A stretch of 64,000 bases of DNA from Haloferula rosea (GTDB lineage Bacteria; Verrucomicrobiota; Verrucomicrobiia; Verrucomicrobiales; Akkermansiaceae), in assembly GCF_016595525.1 (NCBI RefSeq), contig NZ_JAENII010000007.1, forward strand, positions 1 through 64,000. The letters are read 5' to 3'. The notes beneath the pieces are model-generated. The model did not search any database. It worked only from the letters and a program-made list of their open reading frames with translations, and had not been told where the DNA came from. The translations under genes and the position numbers were made by a program. Positions 19,201 through 27,528 of this stretch are shown piece by piece (positions within the stretch are counted from its first letter, which is position 1; each line of letters starts with the position of its first letter).

Positions 19201-20016
19201 CATGAGCGCGATGTCCATCAGCGTGACAGGCCGATCGGTGTCTGGGCCGAACACATCGTTGCGGACGGATTGATAGGCTTCCCACGCCCGCTGAACCGGG
19301 CCGGTGTTTTCATCGAACTCCACGTCGGCGATCCGGGTCAGGAAAGTGGTGTGGCGGCAGTGGTCGGACCAATAGGTGTCGAGCACCCGGATTTCCGTCA
19401 GCGTTGGTGCCCGACCTTCCTCTTCACCAAAGTACTTTTGGCAGAAGGCGACATCCGCAGCGGACATCGCGAGTCCGAGCTCCTTGCAAGCGGTCGCCGG
19501 GTCGAGGGCATTGAAATTCTCGAGGGACTCGACGTCTTTCGGTTCCGGAGTCGGCACATGGAGTGATTCCGGGAGTTCCAGAGTTGCCTCATGGGAATCG
19601 ACGCTGTTGATGATGAAGTGCTTCACCTTGTCGATCTCCTCCGGGCTCAGCCCACCTTGTAGGACATAGACGGTGGCCGAGGCAATCGTCGGGCGCTCCT
19701 TGGCCGTCAGGATCTGCAGGCACTGCGCCGCCGAGTCGGCACGTTGGTCGAATTGCCCCGGCAGGTATTCCACGGCAAATGCCTGCTCGCCGGCACCGAG
19801 GTGAAGGTCATCCGTCGCATGATCCACCTGGGGCTCCGAAAGAATCGAACCAACCGCGAGTTCAAACTCAGCACAGCTGAGACCGTCGATGTCGTAGCGC
19901 TGGATCACCCGCAGGCCCTGAAGGTGATCGAGGTGAAGGGACTCCCTGAGTTCCGGGAGGAGCGTGCGTGCCTCGTGGGCGAAGGCTGGTTTCTTTTCGA
20001 CGAAAATGCGGTGCAT
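16276..20016 (-). CDS. purL: Phosphoribosylformylglycinamidine synthase, large single-chain form
   Basis: FGAM synthase converts FGAR to FGAM with glutamine and ATP in purine biosynthesis. At 1,246 residues it is the fused PurL-PurQ form. The N-terminal PurS-like part, the two AIRS-like halves (DYWSDHCRHTTF; FKNETHNHPTEIEPFGGAAT; GGRTGRDGVGGATGSS) and the glutamine amidotransferase are all present. The amidotransferase has nucleophile Cys1087 in GICNGFQ, plus SHGEGRF and a C-terminal GHTER supplying His and Glu. The start at 20016 (MHRIFVEKKPAF) was preferred over 20094 because the extra 26 residues are not family-like. It stands 69 bases before the GldF-like permease and may be cotranscribed with it. 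Confidence 0.95.
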   Translation of the reverse strand: MHRIFVEKKPAFAHEARTLLPELRESLHLDHLQGLRVIQRYDIDGLSCAEFELAVGSILSEPQVDHATDDLHLGAGEQAFAVEYLPGQFDQRADSAAQCLQILTAKERPTIASATVYVLQGGLSPEEIDKVKHFIINSVDSHEATLELPESLHVPTPEPKDVESLENFNALDPATACKELGLAMSAADVAFCQKYFGEEEGRAPTLTEIRVLDTYWSDHCRHTTFLTRIADVEFDENTGPVQRAWEAYQSVRNDVFGPDTDRPVTLMDIALMGMRELRKSGELDNLEESDEINAASIVVPIEIEPTAGSSFSEKKQEEWLVMFKNETHNHPTEIEPFGGAATCLGGCIRDPLSGRSYVYQAMRVTGAANPLTPFNETLPGKLPQKKICQVAAEGYSSYGNQIGLATGQVAEVYHPGYVAKRMEIGAVVAAAPRSQVFRGSPATGDLILLIGGRTGRDGVGGATGSSKEHSDDALDNSAEVQKGDAPTERKVQRLFRHQELARKIKVCNDFGAGGVSVAIGEIAPSLDIDLDAVPKKYDGLDGTELAISESQERMAVCVDPSDLDFFIQESDKENLDCTHVATVADHGRLRINWRGKTIVDLSRVFLDSNGVQQEARIKVNSIPLGSPEAAAPAEGENLLARLKSRLSQLNHASQKGLGEIFDGSVGAGTVLWPFGGAHQLTPPDAMVAKLPLLEGDTDACSYMSWGFNPDVACWSPFHGAAWAVTESVCKAVAAGARLSDIRLTLQEYFPKLGDDPARWGLPFASLLGAFEAQHQLRLAAIGGKDSMSGSFNELDVPPTLVSFALAPGSASRARSPEFKQSGSRLSLIEIPLTSESLPDYPRILEVAEQLHQSNELLVSVKAIGSAGLGHAIATSCFGNGLGAELDTELDLFEPRPFSFLVEHGEDLPASLGAVALGRTTEAAKLNVSGEDLDLDELLEAWTGTLEPIYPTQAEGIDPSGSLELDAPDVRPATRSLPTSSASPRVIIPAFPGTNSEYDTAKAFAEAGATPSIQVFRNLTPQALEQSLSALAESIRSSEILMIPGGFSAGDEPDGSAKFIATVLRNPMVADAVMDLIKNRDGLILGICNGFQALVKTGLVPYGEIRKPVASAPTLAHNSIGRHVSCYVHTRVESNLSPWLAGSSIGDRHCIPVSHGEGRFVASEAVIRELARKGQIATRYVDASGEPTMDIEFNPNGSTAAVEGITSPCGKVFGKMGHTERRGSRVAVNIPGEKHQPLFKAGVRWFQ

Positions 20017-20165
20017 GAAAAGGGGCGAACGGTGGAAGGCCGGGAGCGTAGCGACTCGCCGCATGAGGGCAAGACGCACTTGGCCCAATGCCAAGGATCA
20101 TTCCCGAGGCCCACTGAGCCCGCGAAAATCGGAAATTCAGCCGAACTCCCAAGGACAGGACGCGA

Positions 20166-21155
20166 CTATTCGCCGCGCAGCGCCTCGGCGCGTCCCTTGT
20201 CGATGCAGTTGCACAGCCAATCGATCAGGCGTGCGGCCTCCGAGCTTTCCCGGCGCAGGGTTTCGAAGGCATTCCAATCGATGTGCTGGCGATGTCGGGG
20301 AGCGGCAATCCGGTCGAAATTGATCCGTTCCATCAGGGCCTCGGTTTCCTTCGGATGAGCATTCAGGATATTCGCGGCCCGGGGCAGGTCGTCGAGGGTC
20401 TCGATGTCGATGCCAAAGGAGCTCACCCCAACGCCGAAGGCCGAGTTCAGCGCACGGAGCCCGTCCGCAAGCGCCTCGTCCTCGATCGGGACGGCATAGA
20501 TCAACTCTCCGCCCTGGGTCCACATGGAGGCCGACAAAGCCTGAAAGAAGTCCTCGCGGAAAGAGTGCAGGTTGGCCTGGATGCGGAGCCGGGCCGAGGT
20601 GAGACGGAATGGGGGAAGCCCGAGACGCTGCTTCAGATTGAGCATTCGCGAGTCGAGTGACATTTCCTCCTCCGAATCCTCGCCGGTCTGCCAGTCGACC
20701 AGCGCCATTTCGGGGAACTTCCAAAGGTTTCCCAGCGGTGATCCGGACGTGAATGCCTCACGGAACTCGAAGGGAAATTTTCCATTCACCTCGTTGAAAC
20801 GGTGGACGATCGCCCGAAATTTTTTGACCCGCTCGAGGGCGTGATCGACCGCCCCTCGGTCGGCATTGAGATCATCCAGCCGTCCCTGACTCAGGGAAAC
20901 AAGTTCCTGGGCGCCGGAGAGGGCGGGGACGGGAGCGGAACGCCGGTAGTATCCCTGACCCTTCTCGACCTTCGCGATCGGCGAACCCGGGTCGCAGGAC
21001 ATGATGGAAAAGTGATACCGGAGCGAGGCATCGGAGTAGTTCCCAGTGAGCTGAAGCCTAACGAGCCGGATCAATTCGGTCCCCTTGATGGCCTCGGCGG
21101 GGTTCGTGGGGAGAAGCGAGGGGAGGAGGTCCGATAGCTGGCTGCGAAGACTCAT
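20166..21155 (-). CDS. Protein of unknown function with N-terminal winged-helix-like region
   Basis: Protein of 329 residues that I do not recognise. Residues 1-75 look like a winged-helix module: three helices, then a beta wing with SPIAKVEKGQGYYRR. Residues 85-130 are helical, and residues 150-290 form an alpha/beta domain with a hydrophobic strand pattern (GELIYAVPIEDEALADGLR; GVGVSSFGIDIETLDDLP). No catalytic motif of a known nuclease or kinase was found and there is no signal or membrane segment, so it is probably cytosolic. The start at 21155 (MSLRSQLSDLL) begins the ordered domain; an in-frame start at 21299 would add a low-quality extension. It lies upstream of purL on the same strand with a 149-base gap, so transcription could be shared or separate. 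Confidence 0.6.
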   Translation of the reverse strand: MSLRSQLSDLLPSLLPTNPAEAIKGTELIRLVRLQLTGNYSDASLRYHFSIMSCDPGSPIAKVEKGQGYYRRSAPVPALSGAQELVSLSQGRLDDLNADRGAVDHALERVKKFRAIVHRFNEVNGKFPFEFREAFTSGSPLGNLWKFPEMALVDWQTGEDSEEEMSLDSRMLNLKQRLGLPPFRLTSARLRIQANLHSFREDFFQALSASMWTQGGELIYAVPIEDEALADGLRALNSAFGVGVSSFGIDIETLDDLPRAANILNAHPKETEALMERINFDRIAAPRHRQHIDWNAFETLRRESSEAARLIDWLCNCIDKGRAEALRGE

Positions 21156-21376
21156 GGGGTGCGGAAAGAACGGGGGGAGTTCGAGACCGAATCCAACGGC
21201 CCCCGTCGATTCCGGGCAAGCTTCAATGGCGAATTTTGAAAAAAACCCGCCCTTGGCCATTCCAAGCGCGCCCGGCTTTCGTCGGCACGCCGCCATCAAA
21301 CAACGGCAACCCCGTTTCCAGCGGGGGGCTCCATTTGAATCAATTCGAAGCCTTGATCGTCAGAGCATGCAGCGCC

Positions 21377-22084
21377 ATGTTTCGCCCAATGATCAACGTT
21401 TCCCGAATTTTCCCTGTCCTTTGCCTGCTCCTGCTAGGCCACGCGACCGCTCAGGATGCAGCCCAGTTGATGGAGCGCGCCCGGATGGCCGCGACCCTGC
21501 AAAACAACGACCTCCGCGGGACGATCCGCCAGGGCCGCACGAAGACGGACGTCTCGCTGTTCCTGCGGGGCAAGGATATCCAGTTCACCACCGGGGCGGG
21601 GCAGCAGCGTTTCCACATGCGGCTTGGCGATGACAAGTTCGACCTTTTCGAGATCATCAATGGAAAGACGGTCGCCTTTCCGGACAACAAGCTGAGACAA
21701 CCGATCGCGGGTAGTGACCTGACCTACGAGGATCTTTCCATGCGCTTCTTTTACTGGCCGAACCCCAAGCTGGAAGGCGGAGAGCGCGTGCGGACCCACG
21801 ACTGCTGGAAGATCCGAATCAATAACCCGGGACGGACCGGCGACTACGGTTTGGTCTATGTCTGGGTGCACAAGAAGTTCGGAGCCTTCATGAAGGTCGA
21901 GGGCTTCGATCGTCAGGGCAACAAACTGAAGCAGTTCACCGTGGAAGAGGTGATGAAGCTCAGCGACGGCACCCACACGCTGAAGCAGATGAAGGTCAGC
22001 TCCATTCGCGGAGGAAAGACCGTGAGCCACAGCTATCTCGAGTTCGACAAGCCTACTCGTCCCGCACCAAAGGGAGCTCGCTGA
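21377..22084 (+). CDS. LolA-like outer membrane lipoprotein-sorting family protein
   Basis: Predicted periplasmic protein of 235 residues with a cleavable signal peptide (MFRPMINVSRIFPVLCLLLL then GHATAQ) and a LolA/LolB-like half-barrel. It belongs to the DUF-type 'outer membrane lipoprotein-sorting protein' branch, recognised by LTYEDLSMRFFYWPNP, followed by CWKIRINNPGRTGDYGLVYVWVHKKFGAFMKVEGFD. This branch is common outside Proteobacteria, and its lipid or lipoprotein cargo is usually unproven. The start at 21377 was chosen because it opens the signal peptide; ATG at 21389 is an alternative, and the frame upstream to 21236 is not signal-like. It is followed after 3 bases by a coiled-coil protein gene, so the two form an operon. 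Divergent from the 20166-21155 gene, with a shared 221-base upstream region. Confidence 0.8.
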   Translation: MFRPMINVSRIFPVLCLLLLGHATAQDAAQLMERARMAATLQNNDLRGTIRQGRTKTDVSLFLRGKDIQFTTGAGQQRFHMRLGDDKFDLFEIINGKTVAFPDNKLRQPIAGSDLTYEDLSMRFFYWPNPKLEGGERVRTHDCWKIRINNPGRTGDYGLVYVWVHKKFGAFMKVEGFDRQGNKLKQFTVEEVMKLSDGTHTLKQMKVSSIRGGKTVSHSYLEFDKPTRPAPKGAR

Positions 22085-22087
22085 ACG

Positions 22088-22813
22088 ATGAGAACGACCC
22101 GAGTCCTTGCACTAATCGCCGTAATCGGACTGCTCGGTTTTGGAGGTCGGGCCTTGTTCGTTGCTCAATTCGGCATCCATCTCGACGCGGATGAATTCAT
22201 CGAGATGGCGTCGGATCGCGATTCGATCGGGTCCATCCACAGCATCGAGTATGTGGGGCTTCGCGATGGCGTCGTTTCACTCGAAACCTGGCACCTCCAC
22301 CGCTTCCCCGAGACCATCCGCTATTGGACGGAGCTGGAGAAGTTACCGGCACGAACCCAAGAGTCGATCCGCAGGGGTGCAGGTCGATGGGTGCTCGGGG
22401 AATCCGCTGGTATTTCTCCTGAGAGTGGATCCCGGTCCGATCCGAAAGATCCTGAGTTGGCATCCGCCGAACCGAACCGGAGCGAGCAAGCAGACGAAGG
22501 GCGCAGGTTGCAACTGGAACAGGAAATCGGAACCTTGACGAAAACAAGTCTCGAAGTCCGCGGTCAGGTTGCTCTGCTTCAAGATGAGCTAGACGAGGTG
22601 AAGAGAAAACTAGGTCAGATCCGCACACAGAAAACGGATTTGGCGAGAGAGCTCACCAAACTGGAGGAGGAACTGGATCTGGAGATGGAGGCAACCGAGC
22701 TCGCAAATAGCCACCAACCCATCATGCAAACCTTCCGCTCCCTCATGAAGGACATCGCCGCACTGAAGCGAGAGAAGGATGAGTTGAGGGAGCGTTCGGA
22801 GAACGGGGAGTGA
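22088..22813 (+). CDS. Membrane-anchored coiled-coil protein, function unknown
   Basis: Protein of 241 residues with one N-terminal hydrophobic segment (about residues 6-26, VLALIAVIGLLGFGGRALFVA) that is a signal anchor or signal peptide. Residues 135-240 are strongly predicted coiled coil, with long heptad-like runs rich in Leu, Glu, Lys and Arg (LTKTSLEVRGQVALLQDELDE; KLEEELDLEMEATEL). The central region (50-130) is polar. It follows the LolA-like gene after 3 bases and is probably in the same operon, so an envelope role is likely. I do not recognise a family. Confidence 0.65.
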   Translation: MRTTRVLALIAVIGLLGFGGRALFVAQFGIHLDADEFIEMASDRDSIGSIHSIEYVGLRDGVVSLETWHLHRFPETIRYWTELEKLPARTQESIRRGAGRWVLGESAGISPESGSRSDPKDPELASAEPNRSEQADEGRRLQLEQEIGTLTKTSLEVRGQVALLQDELDEVKRKLGQIRTQKTDLARELTKLEEELDLEMEATELANSHQPIMQTFRSLMKDIAALKREKDELRERSENGE

Positions 22814-22819
22814 GCCAGC

Positions 22820-22835
22820 GGCACCCTGGGGTGCC
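22820..22835. terminator. Short hairpin between convergent genes
   Basis: GGCACC and GGTGCC at 22820-22835 form a 6-bp GC stem with a small loop between the stop codons of two converging genes. No T run follows, so termination efficiency, if any, is uncertain. Confidence 0.3.
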
Positions 22836-22837
22836 AA

Positions 22838-24064
22838 TCAGGGAACCACCTGGAATGCAGCCGCCTGCTCCGGCGTCAATTCGATGCAGGTCCATGGAAG
22901 ACCGTGGGCATTCAGGTCGGCCATGAAGGGGTCGGGGTCATGCTGTTCCATGTTCCAGACGCCGTCTTTCCTCCACGCACCTTCCAGCATCTGCTTCGCG
23001 CCAATCATGGCGGGAACTCCGGTCGTGTAGGAAATGGCCTGACTTCCGACTTCCTCGAAGCACTTTTCGTGGTCGCAGATGTTGTAGACGTAGACGGCCT
23101 TCGGCTGCCCATCCCTGAGGCCGGTGATGATGTTGCCAATGCACGTGCGGCCTTTGGTGCGCTCTCCGAGATCGCCGGGGTTGGGCAGCACGGCCTTGAG
23201 GAACTGGAGCGGGACGATCTTCTGCCCCTGATACTCGACTTCGTCGATCCGCGTCATCCCGACATTCCCGAGCACCTCGAGGTGCGTGAGATAGGCAGGG
23301 GAGAAGCTCATCCAGAACTGGGCACGCTTGATGGTCGGGATGTGCTTGGTCAGCGACTCGAGTTCCTCGTGATACATACGATAGATCTCGTAGCTCCCGA
23401 CACCATCGGGGCAGTCGAACCCGCGGTGCTCGGACATCGGCGGGGTTTCGACGAAGCGACCGTCCTCCCAGTGGCGGCACTCCGCGGTCACTTCGCGAAT
23501 ATTGATCTCCGGGTTGAAGTTCGTCGCGAAGGCATGGCCATGGTCGCCGCCATTCACGTCGATGATGTCGAGCGTATGAATCTCATCGAAGTGATGCTTC
23601 AGAGCCCATGAGGTGAAGACGTTGGTGACTCCCGGATCAAAGCCTGATCCAAGGAGGGCGGAGCGACCTGCCGACTTGAAACGATCCTGATATTCCCATT
23701 GCCAGGAATACTCGAACTTGGCGACATCCTTGGGCTCATAGTTTGCCGTATCCAGGTAGTCGCACCCGGCCTCGAGGCAGGCATCCATGATGGTGAGGTC
23801 CTGATAGGGGAGAGCGACATTGATGACCAGGGAGGCTCCGGTCTTCCGAATGAGCTCGGCGGTCTGGGCGGAGTCATCGGCGTCCACCCTGGCGGTGGCG
23901 ATGTCCCGGCCGGTCCGCTGCTTGACTTCCGCGGCGATGGCTTCGCACTTCGACAGAGTCCGGGAGGCGAGGGTGATCTCGCCGAAAACCTCGGGAACCA
24001 TGGCACATTTGTGGGCCACGACATTGCCGACCCCGCCGGCACCAATGATGAGAACCTTATGCAT
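22838..24064 (-). CDS. Carboxynorspermidine synthase-like dehydrogenase (saccharopine dehydrogenase family)
   Basis: NAD(P)-dependent reductase of 408 residues in the Lys1-like branch that includes carboxynorspermidine/carboxyspermidine synthase of alternative polyamine synthesis. The N-terminus is a Rossmann fold with VLIIGAGGVGNVVAHK. Other branch features are INVALPYQDLTIMDACLEAGCDYLDTANYE, LLGSGFDPGVTNVF, and DHGHAFATNFNPEINIREVTAE. The start at 24064 (MHKVLIIGAGG) was chosen because the Rossmann strand begins there; a longer frame to 24115 is unlikely. No ornithine/arginine decarboxylase or carboxynorspermidine decarboxylase gene lies nearby, so the pathway assignment rests on family resemblance. 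It converges on the coiled-coil gene, and its start faces the type II secretion operon across 241 bases. Confidence 0.85.
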   Translation of the reverse strand: MHKVLIIGAGGVGNVVAHKCAMVPEVFGEITLASRTLSKCEAIAAEVKQRTGRDIATARVDADDSAQTAELIRKTGASLVINVALPYQDLTIMDACLEAGCDYLDTANYEPKDVAKFEYSWQWEYQDRFKSAGRSALLGSGFDPGVTNVFTSWALKHHFDEIHTLDIIDVNGGDHGHAFATNFNPEINIREVTAECRHWEDGRFVETPPMSEHRGFDCPDGVGSYEIYRMYHEELESLTKHIPTIKRAQFWMSFSPAYLTHLEVLGNVGMTRIDEVEYQGQKIVPLQFLKAVLPNPGDLGERTKGRTCIGNIITGLRDGQPKAVYVYNICDHEKCFEEVGSQAISYTTGVPAMIGAKQMLEGAWRKDGVWNMEQHDPDPFMADLNAHGLPWTCIELTPEQAAAFQVVP

Positions 24065-24305
24065 GCCGCGGGGTTTAGCCGGGACGGAGCCGGATTGCCA
24101 AGAAATGAGCTGCAAAATCGAAGTTTCTGATCGGGCGGCAGGCTCCGCACCGGTTCAAATCATGGATTTCCGCCAAATTTCGCGAAACCCTTCGTATTTT
24201 GGTGGGTTCTGCCAGCGAAAGCTCCGGAAATTACCGACAAGTTTAGATTCGCACGGCGTTCTTTCTAGCGTAAGGCTTCGCGCCGCTACGACTCTGACAC
24301 AACTC

Positions 24306-24746
24306 ATGAAACGTCCTTCCACTACCAAGCGCCGCTATCGTGCGGGTTTCTCGCTCCTTGAAATGGTCATCGTCCTCGGGATCATCGCTGTCATCATCGG
24401 CGGTGCGATCTCCGTCATGGGACGGGTCGGCGATGGTGCCAAGCGCACCCGCGTTAGCGGTGATTTCCAGGCAGTGGGAGCTGCCCTCCGCATGTATCAG
24501 ACGAACAACGGCCGCTACCCCACGACTTCCCAAGGACTCGACGCTCTGGTCAACAAGCCAAGCGGCACTCCGGTTCCAAAGCGCTGGGTCAAGTTGATGG
24601 ACGAAGTTCCGCTCGACCCGTGGCAGGAGCCCTATGGCTACAAATTCCCCGGCACCCATGATCCGACCACCTTCGAGATCATTTCCAAAGGGCCGGATAT
24701 GACTGAAGGCACCGAGGATGACATCAGCAGTCAGAAGGACGAGTAA
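24306..24746 (+). CDS. gspG: Type II secretion major pseudopilin GspG
   Basis: Major pseudopilin of 146 residues that builds the periplasmic pseudopilus of type II secretion. The prepilin signal has cleavage after Gly14 and Glu at mature position 5 (AGFSLLEMVIV, residues 13-23), then a long hydrophobic helix. The GspG-specific C-terminal region is evident: ALRMYQTNNGRYPTTSQGLDALV, DPWQEPYGYKFPGTHDP and an Asp-rich loop (DMTEGTEDD) suited to calcium binding. The start at 24306 (ATG) gives a short basic leader. First gene of a long operon; the next gene starts 28 bases before its stop. Processing needs a prepilin peptidase that is not encoded here. Confidence 0.95.
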   Translation: MKRPSTTKRRYRAGFSLLEMVIVLGIIAVIIGGAISVMGRVGDGAKRTRVSGDFQAVGAALRMYQTNNGRYPTTSQGLDALVNKPSGTPVPKRWVKLMDEVPLDPWQEPYGYKFPGTHDPTTFEIISKGPDMTEGTEDDISSQKDE

Positions 24747-25326
24747 TCCTGGTGCTCGGGCTGGCTTCTCGCTGCTGGAGATCATCGTCGTACTCTCGCT
24801 GATGATGCTCGTCATCGGCGGGGCGATCGGCGCGATGTATCTCAATCGTGACGAGGCCCGCCTCAACGACGCAGTGCAGGAAATTGAAGTGCTCGCCAAG
24901 CGGGCACGAACGATTTCCACGCTGCAGCAGCGACCTTATGCTCTCGAGTTCACGGTTTCCGGAGTCAAACTCATGCCGTTTGCCGAAGCGATGATGGACG
25001 AGCAGGACCGCGAGTTCATGATCGAATCCCGGGAGAGTGATCGTTCGATGCTCGACGACGGATCTCCGGCACCTGCCGCCCAGACGGGGGTTCGGGACAG
25101 TTGGCAGCAGGAAGAGGATGATCCGATGCTGATGCTCGTGCGCCGGTGGGGCTCGACCGACTGGATCGAGCTGAAGCAGCGAGACAGCGAAGTCTGGCGT
25201 TTCGATCCGAACGGCATCTGCGAACCGGTCGGCCTTCGGCTTGAGATGGACAACGGTAACTGGATTTCCGCGTTCTTCCACCCGCTGACAGCCGCAGCCA
25301 CTGAAATCGAGTCCGAGATCAAATGA
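24718..25326 (+). CDS. gspH: Type II secretion minor pseudopilin, GspH-like
   Basis: Minor pseudopilin of 202 residues. The prepilin leader is cleaved after Gly16, with Glu21 at mature position 5 (AGFSLLEIIVVLSLM). A hydrophobic helix, then a helix with RLNDAVQEIEVLAKRARTIST and a beta-rich C-terminus (WRFDPNGICEPVGLRLE) are as in GspH/FimT proteins. It sits in gspH order directly after gspG and overlaps its 3' end by 29 bases. Its own stop overlaps the next ATG (ATGA). Assigned from position plus leader; sequence conservation in this group is low, so a generic 'prepilin-type' label is the safe minimum. Confidence 0.85.
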   Translation: MTSAVRRTSNPGARAGFSLLEIIVVLSLMMLVIGGAIGAMYLNRDEARLNDAVQEIEVLAKRARTISTLQQRPYALEFTVSGVKLMPFAEAMMDEQDREFMIESRESDRSMLDDGSPAPAAQTGVRDSWQQEEDDPMLMLVRRWGSTDWIELKQRDSEVWRFDPNGICEPVGLRLEMDNGNWISAFFHPLTAAATEIESEIK

Positions 25327-25748
25327 GACGTTCTCCGAAATCTTCCAAACGAGCTGGCTTCCTGTTGATGGAGGTCATCCTCGCGCTTGGGATTTTCGGA
25401 ATTGCCGCGACCGCTTTTGCCATTGCCCTGGGACGCACGGCGGATGCTGCGGCCATGGCACAACGACGCATGCAGATCGGGCGTATTCTGGAGAGTGCGT
25501 TGACCGAGGCTCTCTCGATGCCGGCCCTCGAGGAGGGAACCACCTCCGTGACCCTCGATGAGGAAATCGGCGGAGCCCAGGTCGAGGTCGACACCCTGAT
25601 CGAACCACTGCTTGAGATGGAAAACCAGGACGGTCAGTTGCTTCAACAGATGTTCCGGATCCAGGTCAGCGCCCACTGGTACGACGGTGGCGCTTGGATG
25701 GAAGAAACCGCCGAAACCTGGCGCTACGCCCGACTCTATCAACCATGA
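25323..25748 (+). CDS. gspI: Type II secretion minor pseudopilin, GspI-like
   Basis: Small minor pseudopilin of 141 residues. The leader is cleaved after Gly12, with Glu17 at mature position 5 (GFLLMEVILALGIFGIAATAF), close to the GspI consensus where Leu-Met precedes Glu. A short C-terminal beta part follows. It overlaps both neighbours by 4 bases (ATGA at each end), showing tight translational coupling. GspI, J and K form the tip of the pseudopilus, and the gene order here fits that complex. Confidence 0.85.
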   Translation: MRRSPKSSKRAGFLLMEVILALGIFGIAATAFAIALGRTADAAAMAQRRMQIGRILESALTEALSMPALEEGTTSVTLDEEIGGAQVEVDTLIEPLLEMENQDGQLLQQMFRIQVSAHWYDGGAWMEETAETWRYARLYQP

Positions 25749-26608
25749 AGTCGGCCGCATTCCATCGCGCGGGCAACCGCGGTTTCACGCTCCTGGAACT
25801 GGTGCTGGCGATCGGCCTGCTGGCTCTGCTGGTAGGCATGATCTTCTCCGTGGCGACGCAGAACATCGCCCTGGGGAACGCAGTGGTGGCCCGCCAGAAC
25901 GAAGAGAGCCTTGAGGCTGCGTTCATTGATCTGCTGGGTGACCAGTTTTCCGCCATGCCGGGCAATGCGCGGATGGAGCTGACCTCGGAAGATACCGGCG
26001 CCCAGTACCTTTCCGATCTCACGATCCAGAACGTGCCGTTGAGCTTCACGTGGGGCGGAGCGGAGCGTATTGCCAAGGCGGTCCAGATTTCCACCGTGCG
26101 CCGGCGCGACGGGCTTCTCGACATCGTCATGCGTTACTACGAGAACGAGGTTCTCGAGGAGACGCAAGAGGTTGGAGACAGCCCCTCGGTGTTGGACGAC
26201 GAGCCTTTTGCAGAAGTGATCCTACTGGAGGACGTTCAGGCCTTTGAATGGCAGGTCCTCGATGGTCGGACGATGGAGTGGCAGTATGATTGGGATCTGG
26301 TGGGTCGCCTGCCACTGCAGATGGAGTTGGTCTATGCGATGGCACCGGAAGACATCGAAACGCCGGTGCGACAGATTTTTTGGATCACCCCGAAGCAGAA
26401 TCCCGAGGTGATGATGCGCCAGTTGCAGCAACAGGGTCAGCAGGACCAGCAAGGCGGTGGTGATGGTGGTTCAGCCAATCCCGGTGATGGCGAGACTCCA
26501 AGCGTGAGCATTCCCAATCCTCCCACCGATGGAGGTGGGGGTGGCCGCGGCGACGGAGGAGGCGGTGGACGTGGTGGTTCGTCCGGACAGAGAGGAGGAG
26601 GGCGGTGA
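25745..26608 (+). CDS. gspJ: Type II secretion minor pseudopilin, GspJ-like
   Basis: Minor pseudopilin of 287 residues with leader RGFTLLELVLAIGLLALLVG; cleavage after Gly13, Glu18 at mature +5. It is longer than typical GspJ (about 200) because of a C-terminal low-complexity tail: Gln-rich (RQLQQQGQQDQQGG), then Gly/Asp/Arg-rich repeats to the end. The start at 25745 was chosen because it gives the leader and the ATGA overlap with gspI; an earlier in-frame start at 25694 lies inside gspI. A GTGA overlap couples it to gspK. Confidence 0.85.
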   Translation: MKSAAFHRAGNRGFTLLELVLAIGLLALLVGMIFSVATQNIALGNAVVARQNEESLEAAFIDLLGDQFSAMPGNARMELTSEDTGAQYLSDLTIQNVPLSFTWGGAERIAKAVQISTVRRRDGLLDIVMRYYENEVLEETQEVGDSPSVLDDEPFAEVILLEDVQAFEWQVLDGRTMEWQYDWDLVGRLPLQMELVYAMAPEDIETPVRQIFWITPKQNPEVMMRQLQQQGQQDQQGGGDGGSANPGDGETPSVSIPNPPTDGGGGGRGDGGGGGRGGSSGQRGGGR

Positions 26609-27528
26609 AGCGAGGTCAACGAAACGGATCGGCCTTGGTCGCCGTCCTCTGGCTGATCGCCCTGCTTTCCTTCGCCGCGGTGGCGGCCATTCGGGTGGTT
26701 TCCTTCGATCTCGATGTGGCATCCGCCAACATCCACGGTTTCCGCGCCAAGCAGCTTGCTGAGATGGGCATTGCGGTAGGAGCCAACCCGGTGGTCGAGC
26801 GGTCGGATCCGATACTCGTCCAGTATTCCGAGGCCGACGGCGAAGGCTTCGAGGTGAAGATCGTTTCCGAAGGCGGCAAGTTCAACATCAACAGCATCAT
26901 CCTCAAGGATGATACCAACCTGCTGAAGAGCATGTTCATCGACTGGGGCCTGGATATCGATCAGGCAGCCGCTGTGGCCGATGGCCTGGTCGACTGGGTC
27001 GACACCAACGACGAAGAGTCCCTGAATGGTGCCGAGGTCGACTGGTATGAGGCGGCCGGACGGATCAATCAGCCGTTCAACCGCCCGTTCTACAGCCTCG
27101 ATGAAATGCGACTGGTCCGCGGCATGGATCTCGTCGAGGCGATGCGCCCGGATTGGCAATCATGGTTCACGGTTTGGAGTTCCGGCCCGCTCGATCTGAA
27201 CGAAGCCACCGACGAAATGATTGCCGTGGCGGCCGAGGTTCCGATCGAGCAGGCGGCAATTATTCCGGAAACCGTGCGTGGTCCGGATGGCATTCGCGAC
27301 ACGGACGATGACGCACCTTTCCGATCCGCGCAGGAAGCTCTTGAACTCTTGGGCGTAGATCGCACTCTGCGCCCCGACATTGTGAGCCGATTCAGCGTGA
27401 ACGAAACCACCACCCGCATTGAGAGCATCGGCAGTTCGCCGGGCGCTCGTCGCAAGATCACCTTGGTGGTGCGCAACCGGACCGGCCAGCCGGCCATCCT
27501 AGAACGAACCGAGGAGGTTATCCCTTGA
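26605..27528 (+). CDS. gspK: Type II secretion minor pseudopilin, GspK-like
   Basis: Protein of 307 residues. The leader lacks the Glu at mature position 5 (NGSALVAVLWLIALLSF), which is the known feature of GspK, thought to cap the pseudopilus tip. The family body is clear: GGKFNINSIILKDDTNLLKSMF, ADGLVDWVDTNDEES, RPFYSLDEMRLVRGM and a second helix-hairpin region (GPLDLNEATDEMIAVAAEVP). Starts with GTG at 26605, overlapping the gspJ stop. Its stop overlaps the TTG start of the following gene. Confidence 0.92.
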   Translation: MKRGQRNGSALVAVLWLIALLSFAAVAAIRVVSFDLDVASANIHGFRAKQLAEMGIAVGANPVVERSDPILVQYSEADGEGFEVKIVSEGGKFNINSIILKDDTNLLKSMFIDWGLDIDQAAAVADGLVDWVDTNDEESLNGAEVDWYEAAGRINQPFNRPFYSLDEMRLVRGMDLVEAMRPDWQSWFTVWSSGPLDLNEATDEMIAVAAEVPIEQAAIIPETVRGPDGIRDTDDDAPFRSAQEALELLGVDRTLRPDIVSRFSVNETTTRIESIGSSPGARRKITLVVRNRTGQPAILERTEEVIP

